A stretch of 40,301 nt of DNA, from the NCBI GenBank assembly GCA_038223055.1, contig JBBRHF010000014.1, forward strand, positions 1 to 40,301, written 5' to 3'. The notes below the pieces were generated by a model, which saw nothing but the letters and a program-made list of their open reading frames with translations, made no database searches and was not told where the DNA came from. The stretch is from JBBRHF01 sp038223055. Its GTDB lineage: Bacteria; Actinomycetota; Actinomycetes; JACCUZ01. Positions within the stretch are counted from its first letter, which is position 1. Every line of letters begins with the position of its first letter. A program made the translations under genes and the position numbers. Shown one piece after another: positions 16,478 through 23,451 of the stretch.

Positions 16478-17503
16478 ATGAGCAGGTACGGCGCGATGTT
16501 CGGCCCCGACATCACCTTCCTCGGGGTGGACCGGTGCGACCTGGGGGACCCGTCCTCGTTTGCCGACGCGGACGTCGTCATCATCGGGGCGCCCTTTGAC
16601 GGGGGCACGTCCAGCCGGCCGGGCGCGCGCTTCGGCCCCGGGGCCATCCGGTCGACCGACTACCTCGGCCACGACGGGTCTCGCCCCAGCCTGGCGTTGC
16701 GGGTTGACGGACTGCGCGACCTGCGGGTCCTCGACGCTGGCGACGTGGAACTGCCGCCCGGCCACATCGAGGGGTCCCTGACGGCGCTGACCGAGGCCGT
16801 AGCCACCGTGGCGACCGCCGCCGATGGCAGCGTGATCCCCGTCGTACTCGGCGGGGATCACTCGATCACGCTGGCCGACGTCACCGGTGTGGCCCGCCAG
16901 CACGGCGCCGGGCGGGTCAGCGTCGTGCACTTCGACGCCCACGCAGACACCGGGGACATCGAGTTCGGCTCGCTATACGGCCACGGCCAGCCGATGCGCC
17001 GGCTGATCGAGTCCGGTGCCGCGCGGGGTGACCGGTTCCTGCAGATCGGGCTGCGCGGCTACTGGCCTGGGCCGGCGACCCTGGCCTGGATGGCGGAGCA
17101 GGGGATGCGGTCCTACGAGATGACCGAGATCGGCGTCCGCGGCCTGGACCCGTGTCTCGACGAGGCGTTCGCTATCGCGACCGATGACTGCGACGGGGTG
17201 TTTCTCTCGGTCGACATCGACGTCGCCGACCCCGGCCACGCCCCGGGCACCGGCACCCCCGAGCCCGGCGGCCTGTCGGCCCGGGCACTGCTCGACGCCG
17301 TACGCCGAGTCTGCCTCGAGTTGCCGGTCGTGGGGATGGACGTCGTCGAGGTCTCCCCGCCCTACGACCATGCGGACATCACCGCGGCGCTGGCAAACCG
17401 GGTGGTCCTGGAGGCGCTGTCGGCCATCGCCCTGCGCCGCGCGGTCGCGGCCGGCACGGCGCCGCCGCACGACCCCCGCCGTCCGCTGCTGGACGGCCGC
17501 TGA
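16478..17503 (+). CDS. speB: agmatinase-family ureohydrolase
   Basis: A manganese ureohydrolase of 341 residues. Metal ligands are visible as GGDHS (His128), DAHAD (Asp153, His155, Asp157) and SVDIDVADP (Asp246, Asp248); PFDGGTSSRPGARFGPGAIR is the family N-terminal signature and PGTGTPEPGG the substrate-loop region. Agmatinase makes putrescine and urea from agmatine. The sequence around GSLYGHGQPMRRLIESG differs from classical SpeB and could fit guanidinobutyrase or another guanidino acid hydrolase. The neighbours (diamine aminotransferase, aminobutyraldehyde dehydrogenase, permease) support agmatine or 4-guanidinobutyrate as substrate. ATG 16478 follows GGGAGC. It converges on the APC permease with only 12 bp between stops and no visible terminator. 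Confidence 0.82.
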   Translation: MSRYGAMFGPDITFLGVDRCDLGDPSSFADADVVIIGAPFDGGTSSRPGARFGPGAIRSTDYLGHDGSRPSLALRVDGLRDLRVLDAGDVELPPGHIEGSLTALTEAVATVATAADGSVIPVVLGGDHSITLADVTGVARQHGAGRVSVVHFDAHADTGDIEFGSLYGHGQPMRRLIESGAARGDRFLQIGLRGYWPGPATLAWMAEQGMRSYEMTEIGVRGLDPCLDEAFAIATDDCDGVFLSVDIDVADPGHAPGTGTPEPGGLSARALLDAVRRVCLELPVVGMDVVEVSPPYDHADITAALANRVVLEALSAIALRRAVAAGTAPPHDPRRPLLDGR

Positions 17504-17515
17504 CCGCGCAGTCGG

Positions 17516-19207
17516 TTAGGGGGTGGGGGGCTGCTGGTGCTGGTGCTCGTGGCCGTGGCCGTGGTGGTGGGGCGGCACATGGGCCTCGTGGGCCTCGCGG
17601 CCGGCGGGCAGGTTGGACCGGTCGGGGGCGATGACGGTCGGCATCTGACCCGAGTCGGGCAGGCTGATGTGCGCGTCGCTGCCCGCGTCGGACAGGAGCA
17701 GGTCCGGGCGCCCGGGCACCAGCGTCTGACCGCGGAAGAACGCCGGTGAGACGCGGGCGAAGATCAGCATCAGGATCGCGCCCTGGAGCAGTGCGCCGAT
17801 GCCGATGACGAACACCCCGCCGATGCCGAAGATCGTGGTGTTGCCGTAGTCCGGTTGCGCGTAGTCATAGGACGCCTTGACGAACGCCGCGAGCAGCATC
17901 AGGCCGCCCAACCCCGGCAGCACGCCCTTCATCAGCAGGTCGCGGCCACCGTTCTTGAGGTCGTCCCGGTAGTACCACACGCAGGCGAAGCCGGTCATGC
18001 CGTAGTAGAACGCGATCATCAGCCCGACCGCGCCGATCGAGTCACCCAAGACGCTGTCGCTCACCAGCGTCATGCCGACGTAGAAGACGATCGACACGAA
18101 GCCCATGCCGACCGTGGACCAGGTCGGTGTCAGGTAGCGGGGGTGGATCGACGCGAATCCTTTCGGGATCGCCCGGTAGGCCCCCATCGACAGGGCGGTG
18201 CGGGCCGTGGGCAGGATCGTCGTCTGGGTGGAGGCCGAGGCCGACGTGAGCACCGAGATGATCAGCAGCGACTCGAAGATGGTGCCGACCGCGCCGCCGC
18301 CGAACACCGTCGTTCCGAGCGCGTGGAACACGTCGGCGGCGTTGGCCTCGTTGCCGAGGCCGATGCCGGACGTGCCGACGCCCGCGAACGCGACGGTGGC
18401 GACCGTGATGATTGCGTACGTCGCGAGAAGCAGCACCGTGGAGATGATGGCGGCGCGCCCCGGCGTCGTGGCGGGGTCGGCAGTCTCCTCGTTGATCGCG
18501 ACTGCCGTGTCCCAGCCCCAGTAGATGAAGACCGCGAGCAGGGTCGCGGTCGCCAGCTCGGAGACGGACAGGCCGCTCGGGACCAGCCAGGACAGGCTGG
18601 GGTGCAACGAGCCCTTCGGGGCGTCCCCGGTGTAGACCTTGGCCAGCGCGAAGACGGCGAAGGCCGCCAGGACGGCGAGCTCGATGCCGAGCAGGGCGTA
18701 TTGGATCCGCGCGGAGACCTCGATGCCGCGATAGCAGATGTAGGTCATGATGACGATCCAGATCACGCCCGCGACCGTGCTCCAGAACGTGCTTGCAGCC
18801 AGGCCGTCGGCGCCCACGAGCTGGAAGCTGTAGGACCCGGCGATCTGGGCAAGGTTGGCCATGACGATGACATCGGCGGCGATGATCCCCCAGCCGCCCA
18901 TCCAGCCGACCCAGGGGCCGAACGCCCGGGTTGCCCAGGTGAACGTGGTGCCGCAGTCGGGCTCGGCCCGGTTGAGCTCCTGGTAGGCCACCGCGATGAG
19001 GTACATCGGGACGAAGGCCAGGACCATGATGGCGGGGGCCTTGACACCGACCACGGCCACGACGAAACCGAGGGTTGCAGCCAGGCTATAGGCGGGCGCG
19101 GTGGAGGCCATCCCGACGACGACGCTGGACACGAGGCCGAGGGCGCCGCCCTTGAGTCCCTTGTCCGAGGCGCTGCCCGCCGATGGGGGAACGTTGGTGG
19201 TGGTCAT
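17516..19207 (-). CDS. APC-superfamily amino acid/polyamine permease with His-rich C-terminal tail
   Basis: A 563-residue membrane transporter of the amino acid-polyamine-cation superfamily. ATG 19207 has GGAGGAA 6 bases upstream; the ORF is open much further back, but that part is a shadow. About twelve hydrophobic segments follow, starting with GGALGLVSSVVVGMASTAP (TM1 with the broken-helix GMAST motif), then LNRAEPDCGTTFTWATRAFGP and a long run to about residue 500. The cytosolic tail ends in a histidine-rich stretch (VPPHHHGHGHEHQHQQPP), unusual for this family and capable in principle of binding metal. Position between the agmatinase and the saccharopine-dehydrogenase-like gene suggests uptake of agmatine, putrescine or a related amine. 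Confidence 0.87.
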   Translation of the reverse strand: MTTTNVPPSAGSASDKGLKGGALGLVSSVVVGMASTAPAYSLAATLGFVVAVVGVKAPAIMVLAFVPMYLIAVAYQELNRAEPDCGTTFTWATRAFGPWVGWMGGWGIIAADVIVMANLAQIAGSYSFQLVGADGLAASTFWSTVAGVIWIVIMTYICYRGIEVSARIQYALLGIELAVLAAFAVFALAKVYTGDAPKGSLHPSLSWLVPSGLSVSELATATLLAVFIYWGWDTAVAINEETADPATTPGRAAIISTVLLLATYAIITVATVAFAGVGTSGIGLGNEANAADVFHALGTTVFGGGAVGTIFESLLIISVLTSASASTQTTILPTARTALSMGAYRAIPKGFASIHPRYLTPTWSTVGMGFVSIVFYVGMTLVSDSVLGDSIGAVGLMIAFYYGMTGFACVWYYRDDLKNGGRDLLMKGVLPGLGGLMLLAAFVKASYDYAQPDYGNTTIFGIGGVFVIGIGALLQGAILMLIFARVSPAFFRGQTLVPGRPDLLLSDAGSDAHISLPDSGQMPTVIAPDRSNLPAGREAHEAHVPPHHHGHGHEHQHQQPPTP

Positions 19208-19262
19208 GTGGTTCCTCCGGCTAGGCTGCGGCCCCTCGCTGCGTCGTACGGTTATCGCAGAC

Positions 19263-19286
19263 TTCTCTGAGAGAAACAAGTGTTTC
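19263..19286. promoter_or_regulatory. two overlapping perfect palindromes, candidate operator
   Basis: TTCTCTGAGAGAA (19263-19275) is a perfect 13-bp palindrome; GAAACAAGTGTTTC (19273-19286) is a perfect 14-bp palindrome sharing its first 3 bases. They sit in the 172-bp space between the divergent permease (start 19207) and dehydrogenase-like gene (start 19380), 56 bp from the first and 94 bp from the second. A shared operator is the natural reading. No regulator gene is immediately adjacent. Confidence 0.5.
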
Positions 19287-19379
19287 CGTCGTCCTTGCTC
19301 AGGATCACCACGGATCTCCCCATAGTGACAACCGTCTGATGCCGTCGGACGCGTCGTGACCCAGGAAAGGGCCGTTCCC

Positions 19380-20636
19380 ATGCGCATCCTCACCGTAGGC
19401 GCCGGCGGCGTCGGTTCGGCGGCAGTGGCCATCGCCGCGCGCCGCGACTTCTTCGAGCTGCTGGTGGTCGCCGACCACGACCCGGCCAGGGCGGCGCGGG
19501 CGGTGTCCCCGTTCGGGGGAGACCCGCGCATCGTCGCCGCCCAGGTCGACGCCTCGTCCGTCGCCGCGGTCGAGGCGCTGTGCCGGGAGCACCGGATCAC
19601 CCACGTCCTCAACGCCGTCGATCCGCGCTTCGTGCTGCCGATCTTCCGGGCTGCGCGCGCCGCCGGCGCCGACTACCTGGACATGGCCGCCTCGCTGTCG
19701 CGCCCGCACCCGACCCAGCCCTACGCGCTCACGGGGGTCAAGCTCGGCGACGAGCAGTTCGCCGAGGCCGACGAGTGGGCTGCCGACGGGCGGCTGGCGC
19801 TGGTCGGCATGGGCGTCGAACCCGGCCTGTCCGACGTCTTCGCGCGCTACGCCGCCGACCATCTGTTCGAGGAGATCGACGAGATCGGCGTCCGCGACGG
19901 CGCCGACCTCACCGTCGAAGGCGCCGACGGCGAGCCGATGTTCGCTCCCTCGTTCTCCATCTGGACCACGATCGAGGAGTGCCTCAACCCCCCGGTCGTG
20001 TGGGAGCGCGATCGTGGCTGGTTCACCACCGAGCCCTTCAGCGAGGCGGAGGTGTTCAACTTTCCCGAGGGCATCGGCCCGGTCGAGTGCGTCAACGTCG
20101 AGCACGAGGAGGTGCTGCTGATCCCGCGGTGGGTGGCGGCCAAGCGGGTGACCTTCAAGTACGGCCTCGGCCAGGAGTTCATCGACGTGCTCAGGACCCT
20201 GCACAAGCTGGGCCTGGACCGGACCGACCCGGTCCGCGTCGGCGGCGCGTCCGGCGGTGTCTCGGGGAGTTCCATGGGGAGTGTCATGGTGTCGCCCCGA
20301 GACGTGGTGGCGGCCTGCCTGCCGGACCCCGCCACCCTGGGCGACCGGATGCGGGGCAAGACCTGCGCCGGCACCTGGGTGACCGGCCGGGACCGCAACG
20401 GCGACCACCGCGAGGTCTACCTCTATCACGTGACCGACAACGAGTGGTCGATGCGGGAGTACGGCGCCCAGGCGGTGGTCTGGCAGACCGCGATCAACCC
20501 CGTGGTCGCCCTCGAGCTGCTCGGCGAAGGTGTCTGGACCGGGCGCGGAGTCCTCGGGCCGGAGGCGTTCGACGCAGTGCCCTTCCTCGACCTGCTCGTG
20601 GCCTACGGTTCCCCCTGGGGGATGCAGGAACGCTGA
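19380..20636 (+). CDS. saccharopine dehydrogenase-family oxidoreductase
   Basis: A 418-residue NAD(P)-dependent protein. ATG 19380 gives MRILTVGAGGVGSAAVAIAARR, a Rossmann GxGGxG opening, with AGGAAAGG 10 bases upstream; a GTG at 19356 is the alternative. The middle holds THVLNAVDPRF, YLDMAASLSRPH and the conserved GVEPGLSDVFARYAADHL, followed by the saccharopine-reductase C-terminal fold. Relatives include saccharopine reductase, carboxy(nor)spermidine dehydrogenase, homospermidine synthase and lysine 6-dehydrogenase. Divergence from a permease and closeness to agmatine/putrescine genes suggest polyamine or lysine chemistry, but I cannot choose a substrate. It is followed by a 14-bp tandem repeat. 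Confidence 0.75.
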   Translation: MRILTVGAGGVGSAAVAIAARRDFFELLVVADHDPARAARAVSPFGGDPRIVAAQVDASSVAAVEALCREHRITHVLNAVDPRFVLPIFRAARAAGADYLDMAASLSRPHPTQPYALTGVKLGDEQFAEADEWAADGRLALVGMGVEPGLSDVFARYAADHLFEEIDEIGVRDGADLTVEGADGEPMFAPSFSIWTTIEECLNPPVVWERDRGWFTTEPFSEAEVFNFPEGIGPVECVNVEHEEVLLIPRWVAAKRVTFKYGLGQEFIDVLRTLHKLGLDRTDPVRVGGASGGVSGSSMGSVMVSPRDVVAACLPDPATLGDRMRGKTCAGTWVTGRDRNGDHREVYLYHVTDNEWSMREYGAQAVVWQTAINPVVALELLGEGVWTGRGVLGPEAFDAVPFLDLLVAYGSPWGMQER

Positions 20637-20644
20637 TTCCCATG

Positions 20645-20703
20645 CCATCAACAGCAGACCATCAACAGCAGGCCATCAACAGCAGGCCATCAACAGCAGG
20701 CCA
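20645..20703 (+). repeat. 14-bp tandem repeat, four copies
   Basis: CCATCAACAGCAGA (20645-20658) followed by three copies of CCATCAACAGCAGG (to 20700) and a partial CCA. It fills most of the gap between the dehydrogenase-like stop (20636) and the mscR ribosome binding site (about 20726). Confidence 0.92.
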
Positions 20704-20736
20704 TAGATCGCGAGCCACGATCCAGGAGGAACCAGC

Positions 20737-21819
20737 GTGCACGAGGTTAACGGAGTGATCGCCCAGGCCTTGGGTGATCCGGTGACGGTGGCGACCGTGC
20801 TCGTTCCCGATCCCGGTCCGGGCGAGGCGCTGGTGCAGGTGCAGGCGTGCGGGGTCTGCCACACCGACCTGCACTACCGCGACGGTGGCATCAACGACGA
20901 GTTTCCGTTCCTGCTCGGGCACGAGGCCGCCGGGGTGGTCGAGGCCGTGGGTGCCGGTGTCACCGATGTGGCTGCGGGCGACTTCGTGATCCTCAACTGG
21001 CGCGCCGTCTGCGGGCAGTGCCGGGCCTGTCGCAAGGGCAAGCCGTGGTACTGCTTCGCCACCCACAACGCCACCCAGAAGATGACCCTTGCCGACGGCA
21101 CCGAACTCTCGCCCGCCCTGGGCATCGGGGCGTTCGTCGAGAAGACACTGGTCGCGGCCGGCCAGTGCACCAAGGTCGACCCGGCGGCCTCGCCGGCCGT
21201 CGCCGGGCTGCTCGGCTGCGGCGTCATGGCCGGCATCGGCGCGGCCATGAACACCGGGGGGGTGAGCCGCGGCGACAGCGTCGCGGTCATCGGCTGCGGC
21301 GGCGTCGGGAATGGGGCGGTCGTCGGAGCGGTTCTGGCCGGCGCCGCCACGGTGATCGCCGTCGACGTCGACCCTCGCAAGCTGGCCTGGGCCACCGAGT
21401 TCGGGGCCACGCACACGGTCGACGCGCGCGAGGGCGACGTGGTCGAGGGCATCCGCAAACTCACCGGCGGCCACGGAGCCGACGTGGTCATCGAGGCGGT
21501 CGGCCGGCCCGAGACCTACCGGCAGGCGTTCTACGCGCGGGACCTCGCCGGCACGGTTGTCCTGACGGGAGTCCCGACCCCGCAGATGCGCATCGAGTTG
21601 CCGCTGCTGGACGTCTTCGGCCGCGGCGGGTCGCTCAAGTCCTCGTGGTACGGCGACTGCCTGCCAAGCCGCGACTTCCCCATGCTGATCGACCTCTATC
21701 TCCAGGGCCGGCTCGACCTCGGCCGCTTCGTCTCCGAGACCATCCCGCTGGACGGGGTCGAGGAGGCGTTCACCAAGATGCACGACGGCGACGTGCTGCG
21801 CTCGGTCGTGGTGTTCTGA
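20737..21819 (+). CDS. mscR: S-(hydroxymethyl)mycothiol dehydrogenase (formaldehyde dehydrogenase)
   Basis: A zinc-dependent medium-chain dehydrogenase of 360 residues that oxidises the formaldehyde-mycothiol adduct, and in some species reduces S-nitrosomycothiol. GTG 20737 follows AGGAGGA at ideal spacing. Catalytic zinc ligands are Cys41 (CGVCHTD) and the GHE at 61-63; the structural zinc site is Cys92, Cys95, Cys98 and Cys106 (CGQCRACRKGKPWYC). The NAD-binding motif is VIGCGGVGNGAVVGA. YARDLAGTVVLTGVP and LKSSWYGDCLP are characteristic of the mycothiol-dependent group. The stop overlaps the ATG of the MBL gene (TGATG), as in other actinobacteria where the pair is co-transcribed. It implies the host makes mycothiol. 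Confidence 0.93.
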   Translation: MHEVNGVIAQALGDPVTVATVLVPDPGPGEALVQVQACGVCHTDLHYRDGGINDEFPFLLGHEAAGVVEAVGAGVTDVAAGDFVILNWRAVCGQCRACRKGKPWYCFATHNATQKMTLADGTELSPALGIGAFVEKTLVAAGQCTKVDPAASPAVAGLLGCGVMAGIGAAMNTGGVSRGDSVAVIGCGGVGNGAVVGAVLAGAATVIAVDVDPRKLAWATEFGATHTVDAREGDVVEGIRKLTGGHGADVVIEAVGRPETYRQAFYARDLAGTVVLTGVPTPQMRIELPLLDVFGRGGSLKSSWYGDCLPSRDFPMLIDLYLQGRLDLGRFVSETIPLDGVEEAFTKMHDGDVLRSVVVF

Positions 21820-22478
21820 TGGCGACCGGAGGAACGGCGGCCGGTCGCGTGCGGGTCGAGAAGGTCGTCACCTCGGGCACGTTCGCCCTCGACGGGGGCG
21901 AGTGGGAGGTCGAGAACAACGTCTGGATCATCGGCGACGACCAGTCGGTGCTGCTCGTCGACGCCGCCCACGACGCCGAGCGGATCCTGGCCGCCGTCGG
22001 GCACCGGCGCATCCTGGCGCTCCTGTGCACTCACGGGCACAACGACCACATCAACGCAGCCGTCGAGGTGGCGGCCGCGGCCGAGACGCGGATCGCCCTG
22101 CACCCGGCGGACGCGATGCTGTGGGCGGCGGAGTACGGCGACCTACGCCCGGACCTCGAGCTCACGGACGCCACGGCGTACGACGTGGCCGGCACCAGGG
22201 TCGAAGTCATCCACACGCCGGGCCACTCGCCGGGCGGGGTCTGCCTCTATCTTCGCGACCTCGGCGAGGTGTTCTCCGGCGACACGCTGTTCCAGGGCGG
22301 CCCGGGCGCCACCGGCCGATCCTTCAGCGACTTCCCGACGATCATCGGGTCGATCCGGGGCCGGCTGCTGATCCTGCCCGACGACACCGTCGTGCACCCG
22401 GGGCACGGCGCGGACACCACCATCGGCGCCGAGCGCCCGCACCTGGACGAGTGGGTCGCTGAGCACAACGGTCCATGA
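21819..22478 (+). CDS. MBL-fold metallo-hydrolase partner of MscR
   Basis: A 219-residue metallo-beta-lactamase-fold hydrolase. The metal motif HxHxDH is at residues 72-77 (THGHNDHIN), with later ligands in TPGHSPGG, FSGDTLFQGGPG and VHPGHG. These are the glyoxalase II-like subgroup motifs. The start codon overlaps the mscR stop by one base, so the two are coupled. In actinobacteria this partner is thought to hydrolyse the S-formylmycothiol made by MscR to formate and free mycothiol; that role is inferred from the gene pair. Its stop codon is the first base triplet of an inverted repeat. Confidence 0.87.
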   Translation: MATGGTAAGRVRVEKVVTSGTFALDGGEWEVENNVWIIGDDQSVLLVDAAHDAERILAAVGHRRILALLCTHGHNDHINAAVEVAAAAETRIALHPADAMLWAAEYGDLRPDLELTDATAYDVAGTRVEVIHTPGHSPGGVCLYLRDLGEVFSGDTLFQGGPGATGRSFSDFPTIIGSIRGRLLILPDDTVVHPGHGADTTIGAERPHLDEWVAEHNGP

Positions 22479-22542
22479 TCGTGAAAGAGCTCGAGCGATA
22501 GAGGCACTCGGAGGTTTCACGATCACGACTCTTTCGCGATTA
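22476..22542. terminator. inverted repeats overlapping both stop codons, probable bidirectional terminator
   Basis: TGATCGTGAAA (22476-22486), beginning with the MBL stop TGA, has a perfect partner TTTCACGATCA (22515-22525) and, extended as ATCGTGAAAGAG, a near-perfect partner CTCTTTCGCGAT (22529-22540) that runs into the nadC stop. The left arm can therefore form either of two hairpins. Location between convergent genes suggests termination from both sides. There is no U-tract. Confidence 0.65.
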
Positions 22543-23451
22543 CGGCGCGGCGGCCTTGACTTGCAGGTCGAGGTCGAGGCCGAGGTCCAGGGCCGGGGCT
22601 GAGTGGGTGAGCGCCCCGACCGCGAGGTAGTCCACACCCGTCGACGCGATCCGGCGCGCCCGCGCGAGGGTCAGGCCGCCGCTCGCCTCGACCCGCACGC
22701 CGGGCACCGCCCGGGCCACGGCCACCGCCCGGCGCAGCTGCCGGGTGCTCATGTTGTCCAGCAGCACCAAGGTCACCCCGGCGGCGATGGCCTCCCGGAC
22801 CTGGGCGAGCGTGTCGCACTCCACTTCGAGGTCGACGGCGGGCGCGTGCGCCCGGATCGCGCGGACGGCGGCCTGGATGCCGCCGGCCGCCGCGACATGG
22901 TTGTCCTTGATCAGGGCCGCGTCGCCGAGAGCGAGGCGGTGGTTGACTCCGCCGCCGCAGCGCACGGCGTACTTCTCCAGCGCCCGAAGCCCCGGCAGGG
23001 TCTTGCGGGTGTCCCGGACCGCCACGCCGGCGCCGGCGACCTCGTCGACCCAGCGACGGGTCAGGGTCGCGACGCCGGACAGGTGGGTGAGCAGGTTGAG
23101 CATCGTGCGCTCGCAGGTGAGCAACGACCGCAGCGGTCCGGTGACCCGAAGGACGGTGTCGCCGGGGGCGACCCGCTCGCCGTCGGCGCGCAGCACCTCG
23201 ACCGAGAGCTGGGAGTCGCTGCCCGCGTCGAGTACGGCGAGTGCGACCGCAACCCCGGCGACGATGCCGTCGGCCCGTGCCACGACGTCGGCGGCAGCCG
23301 TGGCGCCGGACCCGACGATCGCCTCCGTCGTCACGTCCGGCCCGAAGGCGAGGTCCTCGTCCAGCGCGCCGAGCACGACCCGCTCGACCCCGGCCGGGTC
23401 GAGGCCCGCGTCGGTGAGGGCGGCGACCACCGCGGCGGACAGGCGGGTCAC
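22540..23451 (-). CDS. nadC: nicotinate-nucleotide pyrophosphorylase (carboxylating)
   Basis: NadC (quinolinate phosphoribosyltransferase) converts quinolinate and PRPP to nicotinate mononucleotide. The 303-residue product starts at GTG 23451, overlapping the nadB stop (GTGA). Family motifs are EDLAFGPDVTTEAI, LLTCERTMLNLLTHLSG, VAVRDTRKTLPGLRALEKYAV (phosphoribosyl site), GGGVNHRLALGDAALIKDNH, LEVECDT and VEASGGLTLARAR. The extreme C-terminus (LDLGLDLDLQVKAAA) is encoded by a short imperfect GAGGTC/CAGGTC-rich repeat. It is the last gene of the nadABC operon. Confidence 0.96.
   Translation of the reverse strand: MTRLSAAVVAALTDAGLDPAGVERVVLGALDEDLAFGPDVTTEAIVGSGATAAADVVARADGIVAGVAVALAVLDAGSDSQLSVEVLRADGERVAPGDTVLRVTGPLRSLLTCERTMLNLLTHLSGVATLTRRWVDEVAGAGVAVRDTRKTLPGLRALEKYAVRCGGGVNHRLALGDAALIKDNHVAAAGGIQAAVRAIRAHAPAVDLEVECDTLAQVREAIAAGVTLVLLDNMSTRQLRRAVAVARAVPGVRVEASGGLTLARARRIASTGVDYLAVGALTHSAPALDLGLDLDLQVKAAAP

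Noticed and set aside
17855..19270. 471-codon plus-strand open frame opposite the APC permease
   Set aside because: The minus strand encodes a membrane transporter with a good RBS; the plus-strand product is Asp/Arg/Gly-rich shadow.
20645..20703. Possible CRISPR array
   Set aside because: The 14-bp units are directly adjacent with no spacers, and there are no cas genes.
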